A DNA stretch of 64,000 nucleotides from UBA7803 sp041395905 (GCA_041395905.1 JAWKZP010000019.1:36472-100471); one strand, 5' to 3'. Shown: positions 42,460 to 52,395, numbered from the stretch's first letter. Translations and numbers: made by a program. Notes: generated by a model from the letters alone, not told the origin.

Positions 42460-42975
42460 TCAACCGCCGGTCTGGTGCTGTTTCTTCTCTTCCACGGCCT
42501 CAGGCTTGGAAGCACCGACGGCGCGCTTCGGCGGCGCCGTGCTGGCCGCGGCACTTTCGTCCGGATCCATGTCGATCGAACCCTTGAACTTGGCGCCGTC
42601 CTCCAGGGTCACCCGAGGGGCCACGATGTTGCCCAGCACCTTGCCGGATTTGGTGAGAATCACCTTCTCGCTGCCGGTGATGTCGCCCGTCACGGTGCCT
42701 TCGACCTTCACGGTCTTGGCGCTCAGGTCCGCTTTGACCTGTCCCTTCTGGCCGATGGTGAGGTCGTGGCCCGAAAGCACCACCGAGCCCTGCACCGTGC
42801 CCTCGATGATCAGATTCTCGTCGCCACTGACGTCGCCCTTGATCGTGATTGTCGATCCGATCACTGCTGTGTTCCTCGTGGTGTAGCTGTCTGCGGCTGT
42901 CTCGACCGGGGAACGTGGGCTCCAGGCTGGAGGTGACTCGTCGGGCGGACTGCTGTCCTTGCGCTTTTCGAACAT
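42460..42975 (-). CDS. Bactofilin
   Basis: This 171-aa protein has an N-terminal disordered tail and a C-terminal tail rich in Lys/Pro. Between them is a right-handed beta-helix of repeated GDVSGDENLIIEG, GTVQGSVV, GHDLTIG, GTVTGDITG and GKVLGNIVAP units, the bactofilin (DUF583) signature. Bactofilins polymerise into cytoskeletal filaments that organise envelope synthesis or polar structures. The ATG at 42975 (MFEKRKDSS) is selected, with AGAGGT upstream. It is first in the pair with the methyltransferase-like gene. Confidence 0.92.
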   Translation of the reverse strand: MFEKRKDSSPPDESPPAWSPRSPVETAADSYTTRNTAVIGSTITIKGDVSGDENLIIEGTVQGSVVLSGHDLTIGQKGQVKADLSAKTVKVEGTVTGDITGSEKVILTKSGKVLGNIVAPRVTLEDGAKFKGSIDMDPDESAAASTAPPKRAVGASKPEAVEEKKQHQTGG

Positions 42976-43273
42976 GGCTGCGACCTCTTGTTGCAGGCTG
43001 AAGGACCGGGGTCCAACTATAGGGCATCCGCAGCCGTTGTGAATGACAAGTTTCTGGAGAACGAGGTTTAGCTTGGGGTGGCCGCAGGACCTCCGAGGTA
43101 ACCGGGGCCGACAACCGGAGGAAAGAAGCCCGGCGGCAACGGCTCCGCCCTGAAACTCAGAGCATCCGCCGTCGCCCGCCATTCCATCACCAAGCAATCA
43201 GACGACTATCCCCAACCAGCCCGGTCGCTCGGCATCAAAGCAGCCCCTCGAGGCCACGCAATCAGCTGCGATC
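42976..43273. other. Intergenic region upstream of bactofilin
   Basis: This 298-nt stretch contains no recognised gene and presumably holds the bactofilin promoter. I see no distinct repeats or terminators. Confidence 0.4.
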
Positions 43274-44167
43274 CTAGGCAAACGGATCCGTACCCGTGCG
43301 CATGAACGGCGCGATCCGCTCCCGATCCGGGTTCTGACTATCGGCGTAGGGATAAAGCGCCTTTCCGATGATGCGTTCGAGCTCCGGATGTTTCTGCAGC
43401 AGTTGCGGCGAGACGTCGGTCTCGTAGAGGTGCTGGGGCCGCATGTACGTCCGCATGAAGTTCTGCACCAGAGTGATCCGCAAGCCTGGCTTGGTGCGAG
43501 GCAGTGCCGCATGCCAGGTAGCGCCATTCCAGATTGCGAGCGAACCGGCCTTGGCAATGAGGGGTATTGCCTTGAACGAAGTGGTAGACAGGTCGGACTC
43601 ATGCGGCAGTGTTGCGCGGCCATAGCGATGGCTGCCGGGAACGAAAACGGTGGGACCGTCTTCTCCGCTTTCATAATCCGTACAGATCCACGACGCATTG
43701 CACATGTGAGCGATGTGGCCGGCCCCGGGAGGAATGCCATGCGCATCGCTGTGCAGGTTCAGGCCGGGACCGCCTTGACCCTTGATGATCCACGTCTGCC
43801 CGGAGAAGACCGCACTCTGCCCACAGAGCCACCGCACGAGAGCCAACTGCACTGGATTGGTGGCCGCCTCGACGAACACTTCGTCTTCCTCGAGCAGATC
43901 CCAGGTGTTGCGGCGCACCTTGTCCGTCGGGGGGTTAGCCGTCCGAAAGTCTCCGATGACCAGATCGTTGCGCTTCTCGCACGTCCGCAGGATGGCGCCA
44001 CGCAGCCGCTCGATGAAATCCGGGCTCGATCCCATCTTTTCGGGCGGTACGACCGTCATGCCGTAGGCCTCGAGTTCCACCACATGCGAGTAGAGATCGT
44101 ATCTCGCCAATTCCCTCATGAGCGTGTCGACATGTTCTGAAGCGCCATAGTCTGCAAGCTCCATCAT
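43274..44167 (-). CDS. Phytanoyl-CoA dioxygenase-family Fe(II)/2-oxoglutarate oxygenase (1 of 2)
   Basis: This 297-aa PhyH-type protein has the iron facial triad: HSDAHG near residue 137 (His and Asp), and distal His in WHAALPRTKPGLRI with the Arg that binds 2-oxoglutarate near residue 226. The fold centre GPTVFVPGSHRYGRA is also typical. It hydroxylates an unactivated carbon, coupled to oxoglutarate decarboxylation. It follows the TetR gene by 3 nt in a two-gene operon and sits at one end of the catabolic locus (43-53 kb). Confidence 0.9.
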   Translation of the reverse strand: MMELADYGASEHVDTLMRELARYDLYSHVVELEAYGMTVVPPEKMGSSPDFIERLRGAILRTCEKRNDLVIGDFRTANPPTDKVRRNTWDLLEEDEVFVEAATNPVQLALVRWLCGQSAVFSGQTWIIKGQGGPGLNLHSDAHGIPPGAGHIAHMCNASWICTDYESGEDGPTVFVPGSHRYGRATLPHESDLSTTSFKAIPLIAKAGSLAIWNGATWHAALPRTKPGLRITLVQNFMRTYMRPQHLYETDVSPQLLQKHPELERIIGKALYPYADSQNPDRERIAPFMRTGTDPFA

Positions 44168-44170
44168 CGG

Positions 44171-44839
44171 TCACTCCTTCTTTCGAGTCTTTGTCCTGCT
44201 GCGGCTGGAAGACGGCTTGGTGCCCCTGGCGACGTAATCACCAAACAGGGACTTCACCTCGTCCACCACCGCTACCGTTTCCTTGGCAAGGTCGAGGCTG
44301 CCTTTCGACTGTGCCCACGTGCGCACGGCGTGCTGATGAGCACCCCAGAGCGTGCAGGCCAGGATGCGCGGCAGACGCACCTTCTGCGGATCCACGCGCA
44401 TATCGCTGGCTATTGCTTGCGTGAGCACATCCTCGTACTCGTGCCACAACCGCAAGCTGGCAACCGCCAGAGCGGGAACCAGCTCGCGACTCCGGGCTCG
44501 CTTGAGGTACTGCTTGCCGAACCGGCTGGTAACCGATTGGGACTGGGCGTCGACCCAGTTGCGCCACATCGTGAGCGTGTCCACCTCGCGAGCCGGATCC
44601 AATGCCACAACACAAAAGTCCTCGAAAACCTTTCGGTCGGGTGCCAGCGCCAACGCTTCTTTCGTCGGAAAGTGCCGGTACAGCGTCTGCACGTGCACCT
44701 CCGCGCGCTCGGCCACTTCCTCAAGCGTCGTCTCCTCATATCCCTGCTCATAGAACAGCGCAGCCGCTGCGTTGATCAGGGCGTTGCGGGTGCGACGCTT
44801 ACGCTTCTCGCGAAGCGGGTACTTGGTCTGCTGGTTCAT
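44171..44839 (-). CDS. TetR-family transcriptional regulator
   Basis: This ~222-aa regulator has the N-terminal helix-turn-helix TTLEEVAERAEVHVQTLYRHFPTKEAL (about 35-60), diagnostic of TetR, and a ligand-binding helical remainder. The start at 44839 (MNQQTKYP) is chosen on family N-terminal length; the frame is open upstream, but those residues are atypical. It is co-transcribed with the PhyH dioxygenase and is close to the TonB receptor. It is the best candidate to bind the TAGTNACTA-type palindromes upstream of the neighbouring operons. Confidence 0.9.
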   Translation of the reverse strand: MNQQTKYPLREKRKRRTRNALINAAAALFYEQGYEETTLEEVAERAEVHVQTLYRHFPTKEALALAPDRKVFEDFCVVALDPAREVDTLTMWRNWVDAQSQSVTSRFGKQYLKRARSRELVPALAVASLRLWHEYEDVLTQAIASDMRVDPQKVRLPRILACTLWGAHQHAVRTWAQSKGSLDLAKETVAVVDEVKSLFGDYVARGTKPSSSRSRTKTRKKE

Positions 44840-44950
44840 TTTCGAGGACCGCTCATTGCTTTTGCTGCACACGAGCCCGACGCCGTAGTGAGCGGCCGCC
44901 GGGGCGGGGCGCCGTCCAGCATCACCGACGCCCCACCTGCAGCACACTCA

Positions 44951-47266
44951 CTACATCTCGTAGCTCACTTCCAGACCAAGTGTACGCGGCTTCTGGAAAA
45001 CGAAGAAAGGCTGGCCGAGATAGGTGTTGTCACGTATCACTTCGTCTTCGTTGGTCAGATTGTCTGCGAACAGCGTGGCACGCCAATGGTTGTCGGCGCT
45101 CAGGATGCTCGCACGCAGGTTGGTGACCTCCCGTTCCGGAATCTCGATCAGGTTGGCGGCGTCCTGATATTGCTTGGCAATCCGCTGATGTGTCAGCAGC
45201 ACGTTGCCACGCAGCGAAGCGGTGATATCGAAGCTGTAGTCGACGCCAGCGGTGATACTCCATTCGGGAGCGAAGGTCAGCTGATTGCCCTTCGCCACTC
45301 CGGGCGCCGGAACGTCATCGGACAGCTCCGCGTTGTTGATGTCGCCACCGAAACGGAACCGCCAGGCATCGCCGATCAGGTAGGTCATCTCGACTTCGAA
45401 GCCTCGCGAGTAGGCGTCGCCCGCGTTCTGAGAGTAGTACTTGTTGGTGCTGGGAATGACAGGATCCTGAAACCGCTGAATGATGTCCTTCCAGTCGAAG
45501 TAGTAGGCCGCAGCGGTGAGCTGCAGGGTGTCCTCGAGAAGCATCAGCTTGGCGCCTAACTCGTAGTTGGCCACCTCGTCACCGTCGTAGTAGATGATGC
45601 CGTTCACGTACTCGGCAGCCTCGTTGCCCGTCAGACCGGATGGATTGAACCCGGGCGGTTCGATGACGTTGTCGCCAGCAGCAAGGTACTGCCGCTGGTT
45701 GAATTCCTGGCCGAAGTTGACGTTCCCCGGGCGAAATCCGGTGCCGAAGTTGAAGTAGTAGAGGGCCCAATCCGTCGGGCGCCACGAGAGCTTGAAACTG
45801 GGGGTGAAAAACGTGTCGTTGGTGCCATTTTCGACCCTCTGGAAGTCCTGCTTCAGGCGGGACACGCGCGCACCAAATGCGGCTTCCCAGTGATCCGTGA
45901 AGGCATATGAAACTTCGCCGAAGCCGGAAAGCTCCTCGAGGTTGTCGTCTCGATTGTTGGACGGATCGCTGAAGTACGGTGCGAACAGCGGTTCGAACTG
46001 CGGCTTGGCGTACCCGATCGGCTGGAAGTTGTCGCGCAGGTCATCGCTGTCTTTCCAGAAGGCTCCCACGGTCCAGCTGAGCTTGCCGGTGCCGTTGGAG
46101 ATCAGGCGAAACTCCTGCGACCAGCGTTCCGTAGCTGCAGTGTCGTCCCGCTGGAAGTGGGTCAGATTGGTGCCCGGAATGAGAGGATCCGCCGGAGGGG
46201 GAACGTAGTTGGCCGAAAGCTCCGGGTTCTGGCTGAGAATGATGTTGCCGATGAAGTTGTCGAACACCCCGGCGACGAGCGCCGTAGTTTCCGAACGGGA
46301 AACGGTTTCTCGGTCGAAGTACGCGGTCCGGGAGTAGAGCGTCGCGAACCCCAGATCCCAGTCGAGCTCCAGGCTGAAGATGTCCTGATCGTCGAACGAC
46401 TCGGCCTTGGTACCCGGAAGCGTCGTCAGCAGATATTCTTCATAGGGCTTCTGCGCGAGGATGGAGCCATCGGTGTCGGACTCCGCGTGGAACCACCACA
46501 AGCGCGCGGTAACGTCGTCGTTTACGTTCCAGAGCGTGGCAATACGCATGCCCTTGGCCGAACTCTCGTTCACATCCTTACGATTCTGGCTGGTTCGATC
46601 AATCCAACCTGCTTCCTGGACATCAAAGCCCATCACGCGGACGGCCACGCTGTCGCTTATCGGTACGTTGACGACCGCGTCGATGCGATGAGACATATCG
46701 TCCGCCTCATCGATACTGCTGCCTGACGCCGTGACCTTGAAATCGAAAGCGCTGGTGTCCGGTTCGTTGTAGATGAAACGGATCGTGCCGCCCACCGAGC
46801 CTTCACCGAACAGCGTCCCCTGCGGACCTTTCAGAACCTCCACGCGCTGGATGTCGAACAGGTTGCCACCCACCTGGCGGGCCGGACCCTGCGCCGACGT
46901 GACCGGAACGTCGTTCATGTAGACGGAGACGCCGGAGAAACTCGGTTCGTACGAGAGCGTGCCCTGCTGCGACTCAACGCCGCGGATGATGTATCGCGTC
47001 GTCCCCGTGCCGCCGCCGTCTCCACCCTCCTCCATGTTCAGACCGGGGATGTACTGGACCAGTTGCTTCATGTCCGTGACGCCAAGCGATTCGATCAGCT
47101 CGCCGTCGGCCACGCTGATGGCCTGTGGTGTCTCCATCAGATTGGTTTCACGGTAGGTCGCCGTGACCACGATTTCTTCTATTGTTCCGCCGGCCGCAGC
47201 GAGCACTTCGGACGCGCCCGCTGACGCCAGGACGCCAACGAGCGCGCACTTTACAAAATGACGCAT
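44951..47266 (-). CDS. TonB-dependent outer-membrane receptor
   Basis: This 771-aa receptor has a signal peptide (MRHFVKCALVGVLASAGASEVLA), an IEEIVVTATYRETN TonB-box-like region, a plug with LKGPQGTLFGEGSVGGT near residue 135 and a barrel ending in LEVSYEM. It imports a substrate for the enzymes encoded here. The start lies 36 nt from a TAGTTAC-type motif, in the divergent promoter shared with the CoA transferase. Confidence 0.95.
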   Translation of the reverse strand: MRHFVKCALVGVLASAGASEVLAAAGGTIEEIVVTATYRETNLMETPQAISVADGELIESLGVTDMKQLVQYIPGLNMEEGGDGGGTGTTRYIIRGVESQQGTLSYEPSFSGVSVYMNDVPVTSAQGPARQVGGNLFDIQRVEVLKGPQGTLFGEGSVGGTIRFIYNEPDTSAFDFKVTASGSSIDEADDMSHRIDAVVNVPISDSVAVRVMGFDVQEAGWIDRTSQNRKDVNESSAKGMRIATLWNVNDDVTARLWWFHAESDTDGSILAQKPYEEYLLTTLPGTKAESFDDQDIFSLELDWDLGFATLYSRTAYFDRETVSRSETTALVAGVFDNFIGNIILSQNPELSANYVPPPADPLIPGTNLTHFQRDDTAATERWSQEFRLISNGTGKLSWTVGAFWKDSDDLRDNFQPIGYAKPQFEPLFAPYFSDPSNNRDDNLEELSGFGEVSYAFTDHWEAAFGARVSRLKQDFQRVENGTNDTFFTPSFKLSWRPTDWALYYFNFGTGFRPGNVNFGQEFNQRQYLAAGDNVIEPPGFNPSGLTGNEAAEYVNGIIYYDGDEVANYELGAKLMLLEDTLQLTAAAYYFDWKDIIQRFQDPVIPSTNKYYSQNAGDAYSRGFEVEMTYLIGDAWRFRFGGDINNAELSDDVPAPGVAKGNQLTFAPEWSITAGVDYSFDITASLRGNVLLTHQRIAKQYQDAANLIEIPEREVTNLRASILSADNHWRATLFADNLTNEDEVIRDNTYLGQPFFVFQKPRTLGLEVSYEM

Positions 47267-47301
47267 GAGTCTCTCCTCCTTTGAGAGACGGTAGATTAAT
47301 A

Positions 47302-47310
47302 TAGTTACGC
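47302..47310. promoter_or_regulatory. Putative TetR operator (weaker copy)
   Basis: The sequence TAGTTACGC shares the ATAGTTAC half of the TAGTNACTA-type sites at 51695, 52308 and 52396. It lies between the TonB receptor (minus) and CoA transferase (plus) starts, 26-36 nt from each. This half-match alone could be chance, but its location is right. Confidence 0.45.
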
Positions 47311-47335
47311 AGCATCAACAACAGGGAAGCATGGC

Positions 47336-48511
47336 GTGAGCACAGCAGGGCCTCTCAGCGGCTACCGGGTGGTGGATCTGACTGCCATGATCTCCGGCCC
47401 CTACGCGACCCAACTGCTCGGGGATCAGGGCGCAGACGTCATCAAGGTCGAGCCGCTTTCCGGCGATCTCATGCGGCTCGCAGCGCCTTCGCGAGGCGGC
47501 ATCAGCGCACCGTTCCTGCTCAGCAATCGCAGCAAGAGGTCGCTCGCCGTGAATCTGAAAGACAGCGAAGGCAAAAGGATCCTGGCGCGCCTCGTAGAAA
47601 CCGCGGACGTGTTCGTGCACAACTTCCGTCCGGGAGCCGTAGCGCGTGTCGGTCTTGATGAAGACGTTGTCCGTGCGTTCAGGCCCGACATCGTCTACGT
47701 CTCGATCAGCGGGTTCGGCGAGGCCGGGCCCTACCGGGACAAGCGCGTCTACGACCCGGTGATACAGGCTCTGTCGGGCCTGATGCATCACCAGGGCCGT
47801 GGCGGGCGTCCGAGTCCTGTGCGGACGATCCTTCCCGATAAGCTCACGGCGGTGCTGGCAGCCCAGGCAATCACGGCCGCGCTGCTGGCCCGGGAACGCG
47901 GCGGACGCGGCGAGCACGTGCGGCTGTCGATGCTGGATGCCACCGTGGCATGGCTGTGGCCGGACGCCATGATGACGCGCAGTCTGATCGGCGACGGCGC
48001 TTCGCCGCCGCCCGGAGCGCAAGGCGGTGACACGCTCTACGAAACGGAAGACGGCTTCCTCGTCGTGTTCATCGTATCGGACGATGAGTGGCGCGGTTTT
48101 CTGCGCGCCGCAGAACGCCTCGATCTGGCACAAGATCCACGCTTCACGACCATGCGGGATCGTCTCGAGCGGTCGGGCGAAATCGCCGCGGTGATTCGCG
48201 ATGCGCTCCGTTCAGGCCGCACGGCCGACTGGCTCGCGAAGCTGGAGGCGGAACAGGTACCTTGCGCGCGGGTGAACACGCTGGAGGACCTGTTTACGGA
48301 TCCACAGGTCGCGGCCAACGAACTGATCCGAGAATCTGAGCATCCCGCTGCCGGGCGGCTGCGCGAGCCGCGGCCCGCGGCACGATTCGAATCCAACCCG
48401 CTGGTCCTGGATCGCCACGCACCCCGACTCGGCGAGCATACCGACGAGATACTCGCGGAGCTGGAGATACACGACGTCGACCGTCTGCGGTCACTGGGTG
48501 TCGTCGCCTGA
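47336..48511 (+). CDS. CaiB/BaiF-family (class III) CoA transferase
   Basis: This 391-aa transferase has the family start GYRVVDLTAMISGPYATQLLGDQGADVIKVE, FLLSNRSKRSLAVNLKD, the active-site Asp in SMLDATVAWL near residue 200 and a GDTLYETEDGFLVV segment. It moves CoA from a donor thioester to a carboxylic acid through an aspartyl-CoA intermediate. Translation starts with GTG at 47336. It is divergent from the TonB receptor and convergent with the acyl-CoA synthetase. The two CoA-activating enzymes side by side suggest substrates or products activated as CoA thioesters. Confidence 0.93.
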   Translation: MSTAGPLSGYRVVDLTAMISGPYATQLLGDQGADVIKVEPLSGDLMRLAAPSRGGISAPFLLSNRSKRSLAVNLKDSEGKRILARLVETADVFVHNFRPGAVARVGLDEDVVRAFRPDIVYVSISGFGEAGPYRDKRVYDPVIQALSGLMHHQGRGGRPSPVRTILPDKLTAVLAAQAITAALLARERGGRGEHVRLSMLDATVAWLWPDAMMTRSLIGDGASPPPGAQGGDTLYETEDGFLVVFIVSDDEWRGFLRAAERLDLAQDPRFTTMRDRLERSGEIAAVIRDALRSGRTADWLAKLEAEQVPCARVNTLEDLFTDPQVAANELIRESEHPAAGRLREPRPAARFESNPLVLDRHAPRLGEHTDEILAELEIHDVDRLRSLGVVA

Positions 48512-48513
48512 GG

Positions 48514-50154
48514 CTACAGCCGCGGCAGATCCACGCCTTCTGCCTCCCGGTCCCAGGTATCTGCGTTCAGCGGGTTCTCTCGCAATACCTGCTTGCGGAC
48601 CTTCTGGGTGGGCGTGCGCGGAAGGCCGTCGACGAACTCGAGGTAGCGCGGGATCATGAAGCGGGGCATGCGTGGGATCAACCACTCGATGAGTTCCCGG
48701 GGACCTGTTGCATCCCCTTCCGCTCGAACCACCACGACCTTGACCTCCTCATTCGCTGCTGGTTCGTCTGAGGATTTGACGGCGACGGCTGCGCATTCGG
48801 CGACCCCGGGGTGCGCAGCAACATAGGCTTCCACCTCAACGCTGGAGATGTTTTCGCCGCGACGGCGGATGCAGTCCTTGAGGCGGTCTATGAAGTAGAA
48901 GTTGCCCGCCGCATCGCACACGAACGCATCACCCGTATGAAACCAGCCATTACGCCAGGCCCGAGCGGTAGCAGCCGGATCATTGAGGTAGCCGGCGTTC
49001 ATCGTCCATGGCACATCAGCGCGCAGGATGAGCTCGCCCACCGTTCCGGGCGGAACCGGCTGGTCGTGTGCATCCACTACACGGGCGTCATATCCGTCGC
49101 GAAGCACCCCGCAGCTCATTCGACCCTCATCGTCATAGACCACGGCGTCCCAGTCGCGGAAACGGATCGGCGAGCTGACCTCGGTCATATTGAAGCACCC
49201 GATCCGTCGACACCCGAAGCGCCGGGCGAACTCATCGACACCAGGCATCTTGTAGGGGGTGAGCAGGTTGCGCAGAGGCCGCGTGCGATCGTCGGGCGTC
49301 TCAGGCTCCCGCAGCCATGAAAGAACCGGGCTACCGGTAGTCACGCCGTGCCTCAGGTAGTCATTCGACATCGCCGATGCGCTGATGTACGGGCGCATCA
49401 GGTGGCGCCCACCGCACAGGGCGGCGAGGTAAGGAAAGACCTTGGCCCCGACGTGATAGGTCGGCCCTGGATTGTAAATGACGTCCGCAGGCCCCAGGTC
49501 CTCAACGGGGTACGTACCGACAGCCATGGCATGTATCTGCGCCCAGGGCAGGCTCACCGCCTTGGATGGCCCGGTGGTACCGGAAGTGAAAAGCACGGCC
49601 ATGATGTCCCATGGTGCCGGCAGCGGCCGCAGAGCCGCGGGCGTTGCGTCCCGGAGCAACTCGGTGGCACTGACCACCGGAAACGGGCACCCGGGCGGCG
49701 TATCCGTGCCCCCATCGAGTACGACCACCCGTTCGAGATAGCGGAGCTCTCCGGCGATGGGCTCGAGTCGACTGACGTAGCCGGCGAGCGTCACCATCAC
49801 GCGCGCCTGTGTCAGGTTCAGGGCGTTGGCAAGCATCGCCCCCCGATAGTCGATGTTCACAGGAGCTTCCACGGCGCCGATGGAGGCGAGGCCCAACCAC
49901 CCCAGCATCGACTCGATGGTATTGAGCTGCATGGTCACCACGTGGTCGCCGTGTCCTACTCCGAGCCGCTGCCATACGCCGGCCCAGCGGTCCAACGCCC
50001 GGACGGTCTCATCGTAACTGAGGGCGCGATCGTCTACGTCAATGACATAAACGGCATCAGGTATTTCAGCAGCCCTTTCCCTGAGCGTCTTAACCAGGCT
50101 GACATCCGGTGTTTTTGCGTCTGTCACGACCGCGGCTCCCCAGGGTTTGGACAC
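48514..50154 (-). CDS. AMP-dependent acyl-CoA synthetase/ligase
   Basis: This 546-aa ligase has the ATP-binding loop FTSGTTGPSKAV near residue 188, a RLKDCIRRRGENISS hinge motif and a C-terminal catalytic Lys in TPTQKVRKQV. It forms an acyl-adenylate and then an acyl-CoA. The first start is GTG at 50154; a GTG about ten codons in (preceded by GGGGAG) is also possible. It is 7 nt downstream of the GPH symporter gene and so is co-transcribed with transport. Confidence 0.93.
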   Translation of the reverse strand: MSKPWGAAVVTDAKTPDVSLVKTLRERAAEIPDAVYVIDVDDRALSYDETVRALDRWAGVWQRLGVGHGDHVVTMQLNTIESMLGWLGLASIGAVEAPVNIDYRGAMLANALNLTQARVMVTLAGYVSRLEPIAGELRYLERVVVLDGGTDTPPGCPFPVVSATELLRDATPAALRPLPAPWDIMAVLFTSGTTGPSKAVSLPWAQIHAMAVGTYPVEDLGPADVIYNPGPTYHVGAKVFPYLAALCGGRHLMRPYISASAMSNDYLRHGVTTGSPVLSWLREPETPDDRTRPLRNLLTPYKMPGVDEFARRFGCRRIGCFNMTEVSSPIRFRDWDAVVYDDEGRMSCGVLRDGYDARVVDAHDQPVPPGTVGELILRADVPWTMNAGYLNDPAATARAWRNGWFHTGDAFVCDAAGNFYFIDRLKDCIRRRGENISSVEVEAYVAAHPGVAECAAVAVKSSDEPAANEEVKVVVVRAEGDATGPRELIEWLIPRMPRFMIPRYLEFVDGLPRTPTQKVRKQVLRENPLNADTWDREAEGVDLPRL

Positions 50155-50161
50155 CGTACAC

Positions 50162-51649
50162 TCATGCCGGAGACCCCGACTCTACACGTGCCCGACGCTG
50201 CTCCAGAGCCTGCAGAATCTCTTCGTGGCGCTTACGATCGATGCGATACATGAATGCGAAACCGAGCCCGGCATAAACCACGATGTAGTAAAGCGGGCCC
50301 ATCATGAAGAGCAGCCCATCGACTACCGCGGGATCCAGCGTCTGCGCGCTCGCATTCTCGGGGAAGCCGATCATGTCCAGCCCGAAACCGCCTATGAGAC
50401 CACCGAGACCCTGCGTCATCTTTATGGCGAAGGTGCGGATCGAAAAGATGGCTCCCTCGGCGCGTCGCCCGGTCTTGAGCTCGTGCTCGTCAGCGATATC
50501 CACCAGCTGTGAATCAATGACGATGGGCACGATGGGCAGCGTTGTGTAGCCGAGCATCCATATCCCGAAAAACGCGACCAGCACCCACACCGTGTCGTTT
50601 CCGGGAAACCACCCCAGCAACTTCAGACAGTACGGGAGCCCGATGAGGAACGTGGTCACCGCGATCATGGAAATCACGGTGAGCTTCTTGTCGAGCAGAC
50701 GCGTCAGCCAGGCGGCGAGACCAACAGCCAGCAGCGCCCCCGGAATCCGCACGAGCTGCTGCAGGGTGATCTGCTCGGTGCTGAACTCGAACGCGTACAC
50801 AAAGGTATAGGTCGATACCACCGCGATCACACCGCCCGAGATCGCGAGGATCAGCCAGCACAGGCACACGGCCACGTACGACGGATTGCGGATGAGCGCG
50901 GCGAAGTTGCCAAACGTCTCGCGCAACAACCGTCGCAGGTAGACCCCGGCACGCTCCGGCGCCATAGCTGCCATTCGGTGCAGCTGGGGAATCTGATCAA
51001 CCGTGGTTGCGGCACTGATCAGCACCGCGCCCGCGACGACTATCGCGCCGAGCACGGCGAGCCACTGGTAGCGTTCCTGGTTGAGCAACCCGTTCTCATA
51101 CTCGGGGCTCGAAGGGAAAATCACGATCAACACGAGCGCCGTAAGAACCACGCTGCCCACGTAACCGACGATCCAGTTCCAGCCAAAGAGCTTCGTGCGT
51201 TCGTTGTAGTCGTCCGTGAGCTCTGCGCCCAACGCTGCATGAGGTATTGCGTAAAACGTCTTGAACAGACGCAGCGCCACGAAAGTACAGGTAAACCAGA
51301 GGAACAGGCCCGATTGATCGAGCGACGCGGGCGGCTGATACAACAGATAAAAGCTCACGCCGAGAGGCAACGCCGACAAAAACATGAAGGGGTGTCGGCG
51401 CCCCCAGCGGGTGCGCACGCTATCGGACAGGGCACCGATCAGCGGGTCCGAAATCGCATCAACGACACTGGCTATCAGGAAGGCGGTGCCGCAGAGCGCC
51501 GCCGGCACCCCCAGCACCTGGTTGTAGTAGAGCATGGTGGCGACGCCTGCGGCGCCGACCATGGCTTCCTCTACGGATCCGAACGCGAAACCGAGTTTGG
51601 TCTTGAGCCCGATCTTGCGGCGCCTTTGCCGAGCGGACGTTACTTCCAT
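50162..51649 (-). CDS. GPH-family (MelB/YicJ-type) MFS cation symporter
   Basis: This 495-aa inner-membrane transporter has twelve predicted TM segments. It has the GPH signature ASVVDAISDPLIGALSDSVRTRWGRRHPF near residue 60-90 and repeated hydrophobic helices (for example YGSVVL-type and WVLVAFFGIWMLGY). The family imports glycosides, pentosides and hexuronides with Na+ or H+, and related marine members move other organic molecules. It pairs functionally with the TonB receptor to bring a substrate across both membranes. A palindrome TAGTAACTA at 51695 lies 46 nt upstream of its start. Confidence 0.9.
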   Translation of the reverse strand: MEVTSARQRRRKIGLKTKLGFAFGSVEEAMVGAAGVATMLYYNQVLGVPAALCGTAFLIASVVDAISDPLIGALSDSVRTRWGRRHPFMFLSALPLGVSFYLLYQPPASLDQSGLFLWFTCTFVALRLFKTFYAIPHAALGAELTDDYNERTKLFGWNWIVGYVGSVVLTALVLIVIFPSSPEYENGLLNQERYQWLAVLGAIVVAGAVLISAATTVDQIPQLHRMAAMAPERAGVYLRRLLRETFGNFAALIRNPSYVAVCLCWLILAISGGVIAVVSTYTFVYAFEFSTEQITLQQLVRIPGALLAVGLAAWLTRLLDKKLTVISMIAVTTFLIGLPYCLKLLGWFPGNDTVWVLVAFFGIWMLGYTTLPIVPIVIDSQLVDIADEHELKTGRRAEGAIFSIRTFAIKMTQGLGGLIGGFGLDMIGFPENASAQTLDPAVVDGLLFMMGPLYYIVVYAGLGFAFMYRIDRKRHEEILQALEQRRARVESGSPA

Positions 51650-51694
51650 GATTGCCCAGCTCCGCTGCCCGCCATAGATCCCACTCGAATGTTG

Positions 51695-51703
51695 TAGTAA
51701 CTA
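51695..51703. promoter_or_regulatory. Putative TetR operator upstream of GPH symporter
   Basis: TAGTAACTA, palindromic except for its centre; on the minus strand the context reads CGATAGTTACTACAA. It matches the sites at 52308 and 52396. Confidence 0.6.
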
Positions 51704-51827
51704 TCGTCACTTTGCAAGCCGGCGGACCATGGACCCTACGGTGTGCCTGCCAGTGCAGCGTTCTCTGCCGCCGACCGTGGCGCCCGGCGCGAATGCTTCC
51801 GGCGCGAAGAGCAACGGTTTCGAAGAC

Positions 51828-52241
51828 TCACGCCGTCAGCTCCGCCAGACGGTTGTGCAGCTCGACGAGATACGAGGGCGCCTTGCTCATATCTCCCCGC
51901 ACGCCCGGTCTCGGGCCAGAGGTACGCTCGGCGGACCGCCGGGCAATGATCTCAGGTGTGTATATCAGCCGGGCGGAGGGTAGCGCAGCCTGGTAGTCGG
52001 CTTCTATGCACACATCCGTATCCGGCGCGATTCCAGCCGCGACCACCACAGACCTGCCGTCGATACGGAAGTGCCATGCGGCAACCCCGTCCGCCGCTAC
52101 GTGGGCCGGAGCATTGGTAAAGATCTCACAGACGCTGAAAGAGCGACCGTCTTCACCGTGCGTGGCCACCAACTCCTCCAGCACATCACGAGCGGCGGAA
52201 ATCCAGGCTTCTCCCGCAAAGTCCAGCTTCTGCTTATCCAA
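51828..52241 (-). CDS. Small protein of unknown function, possibly SCP2-like
   Basis: This ~137-aa protein contains a WHFRIDGRSVVVAAGI core and DTDVCIEADYQAAL, which loosely suggest a sterol-carrier-like (SCP2) lipid-binding fold, but I cannot assign it firmly. The translation may start at TTG 52241, preceded by GAGGGGGA, or at an upstream GTG (52280). It faces the PhyH gene at 52432 across a shared promoter that has two TAGTNACTA-like sites, so it is probably in the same regulon. Confidence 0.65.
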   Translation of the reverse strand: MDKQKLDFAGEAWISAARDVLEELVATHGEDGRSFSVCEIFTNAPAHVAADGVAAWHFRIDGRSVVVAAGIAPDTDVCIEADYQAALPSARLIYTPEIIARRSAERTSGPRPGVRGDMSKAPSYLVELHNRLAELTA

Positions 52242-52307
52242 CTTCGATTTTCCCCCTCGCCACGCTCGTGCGGCGCGCACGGCCTTAGTGATCTACATAG
52301 GTTGCGA

Positions 52308-52316
52308 TACTTACTA
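52308..52316. promoter_or_regulatory. Putative TetR operator (SCP2-like/PhyH divergent promoter)
   Basis: TACTTACTA in the context CGATACTTACTACAT. It matches the CGATAGTTACTACAA site before the symporter with one internal change and lies 28 nt upstream of the GTG at 52280. Confidence 0.55.
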
Positions 52317-52395
52317 CATCCATCTCCCCGGCGCAAGCAGCCGTCACTACCCCACGAGCATTGCATCCTGGGTTGGAGGGGAGTAGCTTTCGATA